The notes beneath the pieces were generated by a model. The model did not search any database. It was not told the origin of the DNA and saw only the letters and a list, made by a program, of their open reading frames with translations. Below are positions 23,934 to 37,288 of a stretch of DNA of 64,000 nucleotides, piece by piece; the first letter of the stretch is position 1; each line of letters starts with the position of its first letter. The stretch covers positions 213,617 through 277,616 of the forward strand of contig NW_019091620.1 of assembly GCF_001949145.1 (NCBI RefSeq), read 5' to 3'. The translations under genes and the position numbers were made by a program. The DNA is from Acanthaster planci. Taxonomy: Eukaryota; Echinodermata; Asteroidea; Valvatida; Acanthasteridae.

Positions 23934-26705
23934 TAGTATGACAGTACATGTATGTTAAATTCATACTTCATAAGCAAAGCGGTTTTGATTACACAGTGGA
24001 AGTCTGACATGGGATGACACAGACATGAGAGCTGTGATGATATCCCATAATTTGCCACACTATGACTTTTCCCAAAGGATCCCTAACAAGTGCTTGTGCA
24101 TACTGATAGACCTTTCACTCACTTTTATATTTGTTCGACTAAAGTGAAAAGATGATTGACAACACGCCCCCACCTTCATGTTCACGAAACATTGCTAATC
24201 TGTTTAATTTTCTGGAATGTTTTAAAAATGGTAGCTTGTGTTACAAAATCAGAAAGTTGAATCAAACTTTCACTCAAAACATCATTCAAACCAATCATTC
24301 TAAATGAACTGGGATATCTGCAACTCTCCATAATTTTACTTATAGTGCATCTGGGGCTTAAACTAAACTAAAATAAAATAAAAAGCCAAAGCACCAGCCA
24401 CAAAAAAAGCAATTAAAAATACACAACATTGGGTCCCACTGGGTCTTTAACTGAAAAATCTCCTTTGAAACATGCCTGAACTTGTTTTTGCCATGTGCTT
24501 ATGGAGAATCCTGTACCGAAAGGTCATTATTCTCAGGCTGTCAGTTTGTATTGTAATTCAGATATGGGTGGAACAATACCTGGAATGGAATTAATCTTAA
24601 AACCCACAATTTATAGCACACTTGAAACTAAAGAACTACAGTGCAGAATCATTCGCAGTTGGAAAATAGCACTGCTTCGAGCAGTACACAGTACATACAT
24701 GTACTTGTACATGCCTAGCCTATGGTGCAACCCATGGAGAAATTACTGCAAAATTGCCACTGCAAATTTTGTTTGAACACAGGATCCGGAGCTTATCAGG
24801 AACAGCCAATCAAGGGCAGTGTCGGCAACTTTTTCATGAATATTCAGTAGGGTAGTTATTCTGAGTGAGGTGGGTTGTGTGTTTAATTTATACATTTACA
24901 AACAGGGCACTGCACTTTACATGTATGACACAACAACTTTTCTAAATTTAGAATAGGGTTTAGTCCCACGTAGAATTAATACTTTGAAAGCAACACATTT
25001 TTAAGCAACTAGGATGAGGTTCTGTGAAGTTTGGTTTGGGACAAATGACAAGGCAGATTGATTGGAAAATGCTGAATTCTGCATAGTGTCAGATCAACAG
25101 ATGGGAAAACGCTTCCGAAGGGCCATTATTCATTGTTCTATCAAGACATACAGCCACTGCAATGTTGAGCAAAGATTTTGTCCGCTGCTACAGTTGGGGT
25201 CTTAACGGCACAATAATGAAAAAACTTTGAGCAGACAAAAATCAACATTCACGTACACAATTATCAATTCCTCACTTTTCCGTAACAAAAATTCTGATGC
25301 TTTTGATGATTTTTATTTCATTTTTATTTCAATTAATTAGCTGTTCAGCACATATGCCAAACACAGCTATTGTTTTCCTTCTCTTGTTCACAACTGTTTA
25401 GTATATGACCATTTTCCAAATACATGAACAGAAACACCTCAAAATCCCTTTCTTTTTTTATGTTTCTAACAATCATTACTGTCACAGGCAGTCTGCAGCA
25501 TTTTTGGAGGAAAACTTGGGATAAAAAGGGTGAAAAGTGCATGATTGCATAATACTAATTAACGCACAGTAATGCTGGCTGAATGGGAGTAGGGTGATTT
25601 TGACTATGTCAAAACATGATCTGTGTCAGAAAACTGGATTTTTCAGTGTGAAGAACTTTTCCAAAGCACCCAAGTTGGTGTTAATAGGATTATGAGCCAT
25701 GCTTCTGGCCATTTCACCTGTTTTTGGAAGAAATTAAAGACCAACTCCAACGATGTTAACTTTTCTCATATTGGAATCCAATTCAGAAGAGCCAAGTCTA
25801 ATACCAGTGGCACATATCAATATCACCCTTGAAATATGTGTTCTTGTGTCAATAAAGGCAGTGTTTGTGCCCATTTTTCCTGTGAGCCCAGTCCATTATT
25901 GTAAAAATGGATGTGTAGTCACGACTCATTAGCATCTAATGAAAATTGGTTTTTGTGATGTATTACTGTGGAGAGGAAATACCACAGTGTGTGCACTTTA
26001 GGCATGCATAGCACGTATAGCCACAGACGACAGCACAGTTTGAAGAATGCTCTCATTCTTGGGAAACTCAAAGAATTTCAATTGCAGTTCTTTCACAGGA
26101 TTTTTAGTACATGCACCAATGACACACGATATCGGCATTATTGTCAATCATGAAGAAAGGCACAAACTCGCAACAGAAAAAAGATGATGCCGTATAGTAG
26201 ACCCGGTATACAGATCGATCCCTGGTAAGCTGTGCATGCACATGAAGCTCCATGTTCATGTACGTTTGTAGCGGGACCAGTCGTGCCACAGATACCAGTT
26301 TCAATTTTTCAGTTGTTTCTCAACAGTGCCACCAGCGGTCAGATTGTGGAAATTTTTTAATAAAACTCAAAGACAACGTTCAAAAGTCTCGGCAAAATTA
26401 CAAAAAATACAGATGCAATACTGACATGATTTGGTAATGAATATATGATTTATTACACACTAAAGACAATAACAGTTTAAATGCATTTTCAAAACGTTTA
26501 AAGCCATTGGAGATGGTCTTCATTATCCCACAGATTTGTAACACTACAGTTACGACAAAGACCATTTTTATGCAATAACCTGTTTTTACCTTTAGTAATA
26601 CTTCCATCATAGCACTCTGGGACTTCAGTAAAAAATGACTTCCCTAAAACTGTGCATATACCTAGACCACCACCCAAGGATGGTCTGTAAAGATATTCCA
26701 TATAT

Positions 26706-26760
26706 TGACGTCATCACTTGTCATGTGACACTGGTCATCACTTGTCATGTGACACACTGG
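26706..26760 (+). promoter_or_regulatory. CRE plus duplicated E-box block
   Basis: TGACGTCA, a full palindromic CRE, lies at 26706-26713. It overlaps the first of two direct copies of TCATCACTTGTCATGTGACA (26711 and 26735; unit 24-26 bases). Each copy contains TCATGTGA, an E-box of the form bound by MiT/TFE-type bHLH-ZIP factors. CRE binding by CREB/ATF and M-box binding by MITF are well known. Joint use here is inference. A simple tandem duplication without function is the alternative. Confidence 0.35.
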
Positions 26761-28564
26761 CAAAGTTGAATTCTTTGCAGGCCTACACTGAGAGAACCAT
26801 GTCCAATTGGATTAAAACTTGTCACAAAGAGAAGTCACGATGTGTTACAGATTAAAATTGGAATGACCTAATGACGTCAAATTTTTTAATTTTCCACATT
26901 CTTTTCGATGTTTCTCCTGAACAAGGCAAGGTTTCTGAAAATTTCTTTTGCATGACCTTGGGTAGGCATAGCATTGGTTAAAATAGCTTGGATAAATTTG
27001 TGACGCCATCAGAAAGACCCATTTTGGATTCATATACTTACATGTAGAAAGATTTTATTGACATGCAAGCTGAGAAATGCTGGCAATTCCGAGCAGCAGG
27101 TCTTCTGAGTACGGTCTTTTGGTACACAGACCAGCTCTTTTGTCCCATTTTGGGCACCCGGCTCTGCGTATAAACCCTTGGTGTTCAAAACAGAGTTCCC
27201 CAGCAGCAAGTGGTTAAATCCAAACATCTAAGGTCCAATGAGGTTCAAACTTAATATCCACCTAGACAGGGATATACAGGTACCTTTACAAAATTAAGAT
27301 CATGTTCAGATAAAATCATCACGTCAGGTGACGTCATGTTAAAGATGCAATTTTTAAAGTATTTCTACAGAACTAGAGGACCAATTTGGCTTTATATGTG
27401 ACACATGAAATATACATAACTAAGGGACATCACAAGTTGCAAGTTCATTTTTAACAACATTCAGAACAGCCTGTGTTTGTCCACAGTCACAATGTTCATT
27501 TATTTATAGTTTGCTTTTAATAGAAAAGCAACTTAAAGTTTTCAATCTCCTTACTTTATGTTTAATCAGAGTGAAAATGTCAATCAAATTGTCACCAATC
27601 TTCATCTTAAGTGTTTTTGTACTACCTTGAGACATCCAACATTGGGAACACTCCTGCTCAAGAATGAGAAAAGGCTGGTCTTCTTGAAGACGTTAGCAAG
27701 ACCCCCAGGCAATCCTAATTGCTTGCAGCTTACCACATAACTTGCACAAATAACTAACCCATTGTGAAAGTTCCAAGAAGACCTCTTAACTTGATTGGAG
27801 GTCTGGATTTTACCCTCCTTTTAGCTTATGCTAGCATGGCATTTGATTAGGGAAAGGAGACATCTGCTGACCTATAAATGTGTTGATGGTATGTCTGCAA
27901 GCCTAAGGGTTGAGGTCCATGGAATTAGGGGCAAGGCCAGATTGCTACCATCTGGAAAGCACCAAGGACTGTCATCAATTCAACCTGTGGTTCAGTTCCG
28001 TAATTCTTATGACCAAACATGATAAACATGGCTACCTATTAAAGCTAGGGAGGAGTTTCAGCTTCACAGGATGGACTCACAAAAGGCCAACTGAAAGTCT
28101 AAAGACTCTGATGAGGTTTTCCTTTTTAATAATCAATGTCTTTAAGGCTTACATTTACCTTGAGAAAAAAGACAAATGTTACTGCCCTGACTGGAAGCAG
28201 CGTCCCATGGTCGACCAACCCAGCACTGATGAGTTTAATTTCTGGCTTAGTGATTAATTGCAAAATCCGTTGCAAAGTTCCTGGGGAGACACCCCACCCA
28301 CCATCTAGTCTTCTGCAGACTGTACAGTACATATACACCAGCACAGCTGATTCAACAAGGTGTAGGCCCTGGGGCCTTACATCATATACCTGAGCCACAA
28401 TTCTCATCAAATCAAACATCAGAGCAGGAATGTTATGTTTCCAGCCAACACCCGGAGCTCCAGCAAGTTTTGTGCAATTTGGAAAACAGACAAAGTTTCA
28501 CAAAGGTACAGATTGTGAATAAATGAAACTTATGAACTGGCTACATGTACAATGTACCATCTAA

Positions 28565-28618
28565 ATATTTATATATATATAAATATATATATATTTATAT
28601 CTAAATATTAAATATTTA
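28565..28618. repeat. AT-rich simple repeat
   Basis: This is a run of TATATA and AAATATTT units that can pair with itself. It is low-complexity DNA. Confidence 0.85.
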
Positions 28619-30497
28619 TCAAACTGCCTCATTATCCCATACCAGCCCTGAAAGAACTACAATAGACATTCTTAGAATTATTTTGTCTAAAGTGGTACCG
28701 GTAAGTCTGTCATTAGAAGTTACAACCAATGAAATTCAAGACACCAAATCTTAGAAACTGACAAGGAAACTCTATAGGCCTACAGTTGAAGTAACCTGAA
28801 GTCAGAAAAAATAACTTTCTTTAAATAAAATATATTTCTTTCACGTCCAACAAAATACATGTAATCACAAAGGGAATCCCATAAATAAGTATGGAATACT
28901 GCTAACATCATGTGTTTGACCATCCCATGCTGACACTGGTGTAGCCTAGAACTTTTCTGTGGGGTTCTCAAGGGGGCATCAGCATCCTACGGAGAACAAG
29001 AAGGAGCTTAGTATGATTTATTTGTTGACTACACATTCAGTATGTGTATTTTCCTTTTTATTTGAAATGTCCAGATCCCCTCATGTAGGCCTTGACCTTA
29101 AGCCTTTTTGACTAGCCGGCTGGGCAAAGTTAACATTAAGTTTCACTCGCCCACTGGACATTGTTTAGCAAAACCATAGAGAAAGGACACAAAAACAGAA
29201 AGGAGAAAGGTCCTTTTTCTCTATGGTAAAACTAACTTTGACTGGCTTTTTAAAGTTTATTTTTAACCTTTAGTGTGAAGTCATACTGTCAATTTTAAAA
29301 CTTCAAAGAGGAGGAGGATTCAAAGTGCTACAGTTTGTTATGAACAACACCTACTATCGAAATTCCCCATATCTGTAATGCTTGGTAAATTCATCTTTAC
29401 AAATGAGTCAAATGACAGTTTCAAAAAGGTACATGTTTTTCACGAGCCCGCCGGGAAGTTAAAGAATACATTTTACAAGCTTACAGCAATTTTTACTAGA
29501 ATTTGTATGTTGGTCTAGTGATAAGGCGAGGCCTGCCTCATGGCTTTACCACTACTTTCTAGAAAAAAATTAGGAGGGGACAGGGCAGCTACATGTACAT
29601 GTATGTAACAGGAAACAGATTAAAGGACTGCAATTTAGAGGAATATTACTTACTGCTCAGTCAGATCCATTTCCGAGATGGCCAAAACTTACAAGTTAAT
29701 TCAAGAGAAACCAGTAAACATTTCCAAACTCAACCAACAAGGAAGGCCCTGGTATTTCAAGAAAAATGAGTGATTAGTTTGAACTGAATGAATGGGGATG
29801 AGGAGGGGGAGACTTGACCTCCCTCCTCACACACAATGATCTCATTTCAAAAGCTCATTGAACCTGTAACTCATCTGGAACCAATGTCTACTATTCAACC
29901 AAAAATCCTAGAGGGATGTCTGTCCAGACAGTTTGGAGCTACTGTTGTGCCCTCTAGTCTCAGATTTGGGACATTTCAACCACTACACCACACCAACCAG
30001 GGAAAATGTGATAAATCTGCAAGATGAAAATTTCCTTTGCTGTTGGTATTTTCACAGTAATAATCAATTATAAACACATGAGAATTAGTTGTTTTAATTT
30101 CCAAAGAAAGTTTTAATAGCAAAAAAGTAAATTCGGAAATGTGTATTTTTAGTGGTACTATTAATTAAGAGGCCATTCAAAATGTTCAATGTTTTTAAAT
30201 TTTGATTTTTTTTTTCAAAATAGTGGGTGGGTGGGTCAAGAAAATAATTGAAAATCAAAATTCATTTCTAATAAAAAAAAGTAAACAACAAAAACAAAAG
30301 ATATCACTTGCCTGAACTACAGCCAGTATGTGACCAAACTGAACTTCATGACATGTACAACCATGGTACAACATATGTATGCATGTACTACACGCACATT
30401 GAGTTCATGCACCATACCACCACAGCGCGCCGGCGCTATGATGTGTACGAACATTGTCGACTTCATTCCCATTAAGTGAAAGATCCATGTGCATATG

Positions 30498-30531
30498 CAT
30501 AAAAGACCATGGGAGGAGGTGGTTCTTCAGT
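30498..30531 (+). promoter_or_regulatory. Possible TATA/initiator core promoter
   Basis: CATAAAAG at 30498-30505 is followed by TTCAGTA with its A at 30529, about 29 bases from the TATA-like T. This is the usual spacing between a TATA box and a TCAGT-type initiator in animals. CpG-rich DNA (AGCGCGCCGGCGC at about 30424) lies 70 bases upstream, and an octamer-like ATATGCAT overlaps the TATA. The only frame downstream is 64 codons (30558-30752) without a known motif. Confidence 0.2.
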
Positions 30532-31635
30532 AGACTTGTATTAGTCAGACATTCGTAGTGGTCAATATTTGCAAATGTAGCACCCTTTACCAGTTGCTCG
30601 TTATCAGTTTACACACATGGATTGCAGTTCACCAGCTTTTCCCAGACTGCAACATGTCATCCCTAACAGAATATAAACTGATGAAACATAAAAAATCTAC
30701 AGGGCACCTGTGCCAAAGGGGCAGACCAACAACCACACGCGGCCATCAATGAACTGGACACATGTGCAGAGACACATTCACGTAGTTACTTTACACGTAG
30801 TATGCTGGACCAAGAGTTTTAATATTGTATGATAAAATTACTTTTTTAGTTATCGAAAATGTGCGGGTGGGTAAAAAAATTGGGGAAAGAAATCCAAATT
30901 TAAAAACATGGCAAAATACAAAACATGTACAACTACATATGAACTGATTACAACTTACTGGAACTCACAAAATCCACAATCGAAGAGTAAGGATCCAGGG
31001 TGGGAGAGGTTGGGGGGATAGAAGTGGATTCCCACTCCTGAAGATGTGATTAGCCATTTTGAACATGCATAAAAACGTCTGCTTTGTATACATGAACATA
31101 CATACACACTCTGGAACACGGCAGTGAACTTGTAATGGCTGTAATAGAACTCACATTTGATGAGAGACAGCATTTTTTTTATAAGCCATCTACTAATTAT
31201 GACATACACTCAGGGAAGATAGCAGGAAGGATGTCATATTAACTCATTGGGTGTGATGTTTTGAACCTGGAAACGGCAAGCAATGGTTAGCAGATGTACA
31301 TGCAGGAAAAGTCATTCAAAAAAATTCAATTTGGTCAAAAATATGAATAAATAAAAACGTATAATGAATGAAATCCAGATCAGACAGTGATCAGGAAACC
31401 ATGTTATTTACTCCTACATATTGTACATGTGGCTTTCATTGAGACGTGAATCCTTTCCTGTACATTAAACACGCGATGTATTTAAAAATACCACTCGATC
31501 AGAAATTGGTGTACAGTGGTGTTAAACTCCATGCAGTTCAGTAAAAAAGTAGCACTTTTTTGTTTTCTTTTGTGTTTTCTAATTTCATACTGTCAATATG
31601 GTGGTCCATTCTCCATCAACTGAACCTACATGTAC

Positions 31636-31973
31636 ATAATAATGATAATGGTCATTTATACAGCATGAAACATACGCACCATGAGGGTGCTCAAGGGACT
31701 GTTATTATTATCCCTGCACATTGAGCTCACAACAACTGAACATTTCTGAATCCAACTCATCAGCTCCACTAGCCCAATTTGCTGCCACATCGGTGCAAAT
31801 GGCTAAACATAATCATAACTGCCCTCACAGGTAGTCATTTCCTCCTGGGTGGAGAGAGGCACATAGGGATGAAGTGACTTGCCTAAACTGCAAACTGCTG
31901 CCACCCCCTGGATTCGAACTCCCGACCTTATGGTCATAAGCTATAAACCCTAACCACTAGGGCACATGCCCCC
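31636..31973 (-). mobile_element. tRNA-derived SINE
   Basis: On the minus strand the element starts with a tRNA-like head: GGGGGCATGTGCCCTAGTGG then a B-box GTTCGAATCC at about 31909-31919, with a T arm that still pairs. The body includes GCAAGTCACTTCATCCC and CTCTCCACCCAGGAGG, strings that resemble the conserved central and tail parts of animal SINEs. It ends at low coordinates with CTGTATAAATGACC and an ATT-repeat tail (ATTATCATTATTAT). Head, body and short-repeat tail are all in the right order at a typical length of about 340 bases. It has no coding capacity and would have moved with LINE enzymes. Confidence 0.75.
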
Positions 31974-34068
31974 GATGTACAAGTACATGTACCAGTACTT
32001 GTACAAAAAGGACGTACATACATGTTCTTATGCCATCTAAATTATCTGCGCACTAATAACAAACCTAAGGCAACTCTATTTTCCACAGATAACCCATAAC
32101 ATATACAATGATACATGTAAGCTTGGGAAAAATAGTTACCCCTTCTACATTTTGCATTATATTTTGGCAAAGTAAGGAAAATAAATATATGTTTAGTGTC
32201 GCTGCCTGGATTCTTCTTGAAGGCCACCTGCATTGTTTTTTACCACAGGAAAATGAAGAGAAAAAAGCAAAAAATTCAAGCAATCATCGGAAAAATTAAA
32301 ATACTAATGAGTCCAAACTTCTTATTTTAGAATCTCATTTTATAGAATCTGTCAGTCACTTTCCACAATATTTCTACTTTGCATGATCATTATCAACATT
32401 AATGGTTCATTGCTGCAATGGCCAACCATGCCGCATGATCACCTGTCAGGCTCCCAGTTAAGTAGGCCAGATTTGTGTTAATATACTGTGCATGTTGTGA
32501 GCACATACCAGTATTGCACTAAAAGATGGTACCACAACTTCCCAATGATGATGAGGAATTGATTTCCATGTACCAAACACTATACCATTGATTTTTGCAC
32601 GTATAGTTTTTGAAGCTGCATGAACTATCCACTGAAAGAGCCCCAAAATGAAATTGTCCTGGAGTTATGTTCCTCTAAAGAGAAGAATTTTTTTCATGCC
32701 ATTTTAAAGGCTCTACTGTACAAGAAACTCGTGATCATATTTGAAAAAAATCAGAAATATGTTGGTAAGTTTGAGGTTGCTATTGTGAGTGTTTCCACAC
32801 ACTTGGCTGCTGAGTTATTTTATAGCAGGCAGCCATCGAGAATGCTTGCATAGCAGCCGCTTAACATGGCTGTCTGTGTATGGTAGCTTCGCATGTGTGC
32901 CGCAGTCATACTGTCATTTGTGATTTTCCCTATGGTCATGTGTGTTCATGATCAACATTTATTCCTTATAGTGCTGCTCCAAGGGAAATTACATGCATAT
33001 TTACCATCATCAATGGATTTTCTTTAAGCTTTCTGACTATTTTTCTGCATTCCTATTTAAAAGATGGGAGAGAAATTTTGGGCAACTGAACAGTAATCTA
33101 CCCACTTTCAAGCTGTGATGTTTTATTATTAAATAGCTGATTTATGGAACACAACACTTAGCTAATTAATCAATAACTTTTAAAAGAGAATGGTGGCCAA
33201 CTTGAAAATAAAACCTAAGGAAAAAAGTTCCAACTCCTTCATTTGTTCTAAAACTGGAAGCTAAATATGTATGTTTTCTTTTTTACTTGGCTTTACATGT
33301 ACATGTACATGCACTAGTTTCACTGCTTACAATGAGTCTGTGCAAGACATTTTGCAAGCAACTGCTGTGCACTTTGAAATTAAAATCATGTCACCAATAA
33401 CACTGAATCAGAGTCAGACCGAGCTAGCAAAAAGAAACAAAAAGAATTTAATTGACTGAGCAATGACTAAGGAAAATGCTTAATGATAGTACGCATGGAC
33501 ATGTATAACATGTTCAGGGGATCAGGTGTAGCAGTGCAACCAATGCTGATTTACCTTGTGAAAAATTGATCAGGCAAAAAATCAAGGGAATATAACACTT
33601 CAACTTTGTTAACAGGAAAGGTCATGCACCATCTTATTATGGTTCAAGTGTGGTTGGAAGTAATGCGCAAAGTACAGATTAGATTAAGGACCGGGATGTT
33701 ATGCAAGAAGAAAACCTTAACTGATAAATGTTGAGGACATGCATATAAGAAAAACAATATCTGAAAACGAATTTAAGTTATTGTTAAGTTATCTTGTTAT
33801 TGTCATTTAAATTGTAATATTCTGGAGTGCAAACACTATGAAAGGAATACAGACATGTGCTTAAAGGGTAACAGAAATAGAAAACATTTAGTTCACATGA
33901 AGAATTGTAAAATAACAATAAATACGTAACCATTTCAAAAACATCATAAATTTAATGCTTACCGCATTATTTGTGACCCCAAAATGAATAAAAAGATCCT
34001 AGGTTTCCCAGCCCACAAAAATCCCATTTTGCCTGTTTGCACTCCCAGGCTGATTGGATGACATCAAT

Positions 34069-34237
34069 CATCGCCAGAACGCTGACATGTAGAGTGTACA
34101 TGTACATTGCGATTTGCGCACAGTACATGCAGTATCGCTCACTTCAATAGATGTCATCGCTAGAACGCTAACATGTACAGTGTACATGTACATTGCGTAC
34201 AGTACATTAAGTATTGCACATACTTTTCAATAGACCA
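34069..34237. repeat. 86-bp tandem duplication
   Basis: The unit starting CATCGCCAGAACGCTGACAT at 34069 is repeated from 34155 (CATCGCTAGAACGCTAACAT) and both end near TTCAATAGA. The copies differ by point changes and small gaps, so the duplication is not recent. Each copy holds TGTACATGTACATTGCG. Confidence 0.7.
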
Positions 34238-34561
34238 CGTTGTGTTTGATGTGGCTTGGCCCACAGGCAAACACTGTCTCAGTTCAAGAAATACAAGGTA
34301 GGTAGCAATTAAAAGACACAGTCCTTACGGCCCAAGCACAACAGCATGCTTCATACAGGAAAACTATGCATGCACATTGGCCCTTTCACAACGATATGGC
34401 ATTTGGCGAGTATTCCAGTAAATCTGTTCCTCTTTTGACCCCAATCATGGCAGAAATTATTGTTGACCCTGTTGGAAGATTAACTTGTGTTGAGAGTGCA
34501 TCATTTCCAGATGATAATGAGAACAGTAACATTGTGTCTAAGGACAAAAACAAATGCAGAA

Positions 34562-34909
34562 AGGTCACTGTCATTGCAAGGTCAAAGGTCATTGCACTGA
34601 CAGCTACATGTAGGTTACTTTTCCTGCAGTCTGGGTAACATTTTCCCGGTGTCGAAAGTCCAAGTGCCCATGGTGGTAACATTTGACCATTTTTATTTGA
34701 CCATCTGGGTAAAAAGGGGGGAGGAAATTCAGGGCAAACGCATCTTTAAAGGAAAAAGTACAGAACAGAAACTACATTGTTCTACTTACCTCCGAAAGGG
34801 ACTGTTTTATGTCTGGGAGCTGGTGAAGAGGAAAATAACTTGCAACTCTAAAGCCAAGTCATCATTCAGCAGTGCACTGCTGTTCCTCCACTGGGGTCAC
34901 TTGAGGTCA
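34562..34909 (+). promoter_or_regulatory. Nuclear-receptor sites: DR1 and DR4
   Basis: AGGTCA at 34579-34584 and 34586-34591 with a single A between them is a perfect DR1, the known preferred site of HNF4, COUP-TF and RXR/PPAR-type receptors. A further AGGTCA lies at 34562-34567. At 34894-34909, GGGTCA and AGGTCA are spaced by 4 bases (DR4). Binding is not shown, and AGGTCA-rich strings are common in some invertebrate repeats. Confidence 0.3.
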
Positions 34910-37288
34910 CTTGATCATCAAGCAGTACCTGGCTCGTAAAAATATGTGGATTTCTTGTTCAACTTTAGTCTTTCTGAGGACTTTGTAATTAACTGAGTTT
35001 AAATGTGTTCTAGATTTAGGAAAAAACTCAGACCAAGACAGTGATGCTTTATATTATATGAAGTTTAAAATTTAATGACCATATTAACAGTTAAATAATT
35101 TTCAGGTAATACATTTATTTACAGCCTAGTTTCAATGTCACGGTAGAATGCACCTGACATGGAAATGACACTTAATACATGTTTATTACTATGAAGCTGA
35201 CAGAACAGGACACATGCAATGTCCAAGTTGACAAAATGCTGCACTGTAAACCCCTGAACAAAACTTTCAACCAAGAACACACAGAAATTTAACACATTTC
35301 TGGATTCAGATACCAGTAACTGACTCAAGATGACTTGAAATCCATTGACTAAACACCATATGTTCATAATAAAATGATCTTTCACTGAGTTGGAACAGAC
35401 ACGCACGTTTTGAATCACATTAAGTTTTATTCCTGCACAAATTCTGATATCCAACACAAGACCCCATAAAACAGAGCACCAGATGGCCCAACTGCAATAA
35501 TAATTTCCGAACTGGAGTCCTCTAATGTTTGCATTTTGTTAAAATGGGCTGGCTCATCAGCAAGCTGTCAATCACAGGCCTGGGACAGCTGGCTAGCCTT
35601 TGTACAAGGTGCCATCCCCAAGGACACTGTCATTTGCAAAATGCTGCTTTTCAATCTGTCATAAAATTGGTTCAAGACAGTTTCCAGTGGGCCAACTGTG
35701 CAAGCAGTTTTACTGCACACCTACATGTAGACTTACTTTTCTCTTATTTCTTCAGTTTTGAGTTTTTAATGTGGTGAGAACTGAGAATGGAAGAGTTGAA
35801 ACTTGCTGCTTAAATTTCTCATTTGTCTTAACAATGAAAATAGAAAGACTATGGACCAATCGTCATTTACTTTTAAGTTGACTAACTATACACAGAATCC
35901 ATATGAATGCTAAGTTCATTGGTTATAAGAAATTATCCACACATTGACATTCAATGTGGACAGTATACACAAAAAGGAAACACGAAAAATGCGCATGGGG
36001 TCATACAAGCAATACTCCTCTGACCAAACTCATGCTGTAGGTGTACCTGAGAATGAGATCATGCAGCAAGTAACACTGTCATAATGGAGCAATGGTGATC
36101 TCACACAGTAACAGCAGATGATGCATCATGACCAATTCTGAGATTGAGCTCTCTGACAAGAGAATCCATAATACATGTTTGTGCATAGCCAAGTTTGCCT
36201 GTTAATGGCATCAAGTATGGTACATACTAGGCATGCTGATGGCTCCTACATGTACATGGGTGCTCAGCTGGGTGCACATTTGCAATGGGTGCTGATGCCC
36301 GCTTAGTGTACTCCTCTCTGGACAGTGGTGAGGAATCCATAATGCCTTCATATTTCATGGATCAACTGCATGGAGACCCCATCTTTTACATAAGAAGACA
36401 AATTGTTGAAATTTTCTAGTTTTCCTTTCAACATGTAACTAATTTGGAAAATAAACTGGAAAAATAATTCCAGACATGTGCATACAGCTCAGTCACTACT
36501 TGAACATTTCATCAAACAATAACCTTCTGCACTGATAGCTGACTTTAAGCCTTCAATCTTCTGTTAAAAAAAACCAGAGCAAGTCAATGACTGTTTCTCC
36601 AAACTTTTCCATCTCATTGTGGCATCCTGCTCTTATTCAAGATTGTCACAGCCATGGAAGTGGCCCGAGAATCTTCTGATATGAAAACCACCTGCCCTTC
36701 CTGCTATAAAGTCAAATAATCACAACAAAATAATTGAGCAAATCCCACTTCCAACATACTGAATTGATCGGAGCAGATGGGGAAATCATTGACGTGCAGT
36801 GCTGGAATGAGTAAGCATGCTGTCCTCTCTGCAAGATTTGCCTTATATATCAGACCAAAAAGGAGTCTTATGGTGGCATGGTAAGTCTTGTGACCCTTTC
36901 AAGGAAAAAGTATAAAACATCCCATTGATCATGAGATGTGTACATCTTGTTTTAAGTTAAGGGGGGACTCCTTAAAAGACATACATTGTATACAACAATA
37001 AGGTATTACACTGTAATTCTGTTGAATCCAACAAGCACTGCATGATTCCAATGGTCCCTAGGGGTTAGGGTACAAACTTTCTTCTTCATTGCCTGCAGCT
37101 TCTTAATTCGAAGAAAACAAGGGTTCATTTATGAGTAACATTCTTCCAATATTTGACCTCCTTTTCGACTATCCTTTTCAGACTTTCGACGTTGTCATTA
37201 TAATTATAATGGGCTTGTTTGTTTCAAAGGATCTGGATCTCAATCAATGACCCAAAGCGTTATGGTGTTCCATATGTGCCATCTGGAT

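Larger units (their letters stand above)
23934..31635. other. Gene-free AT-rich stretch
   Basis: Only short motif-free frames are seen outside the items listed separately. An inverted pair, ACCATAGAGAAAGGAC (about 29173) and its near complement (about 29209-29227), forms a small hairpin. A G-rich GGGTGGGTGGGT lies near 30224. I infer intron or intergenic DNA. Confidence 0.55.
31985..37218. other. Gene-free AT-rich stretch
   Basis: No supported gene. Items listed separately are a tandem duplication and a nuclear-receptor site cluster. A TACATG hexamer run lies at 33296-33312. Confidence 0.55.
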
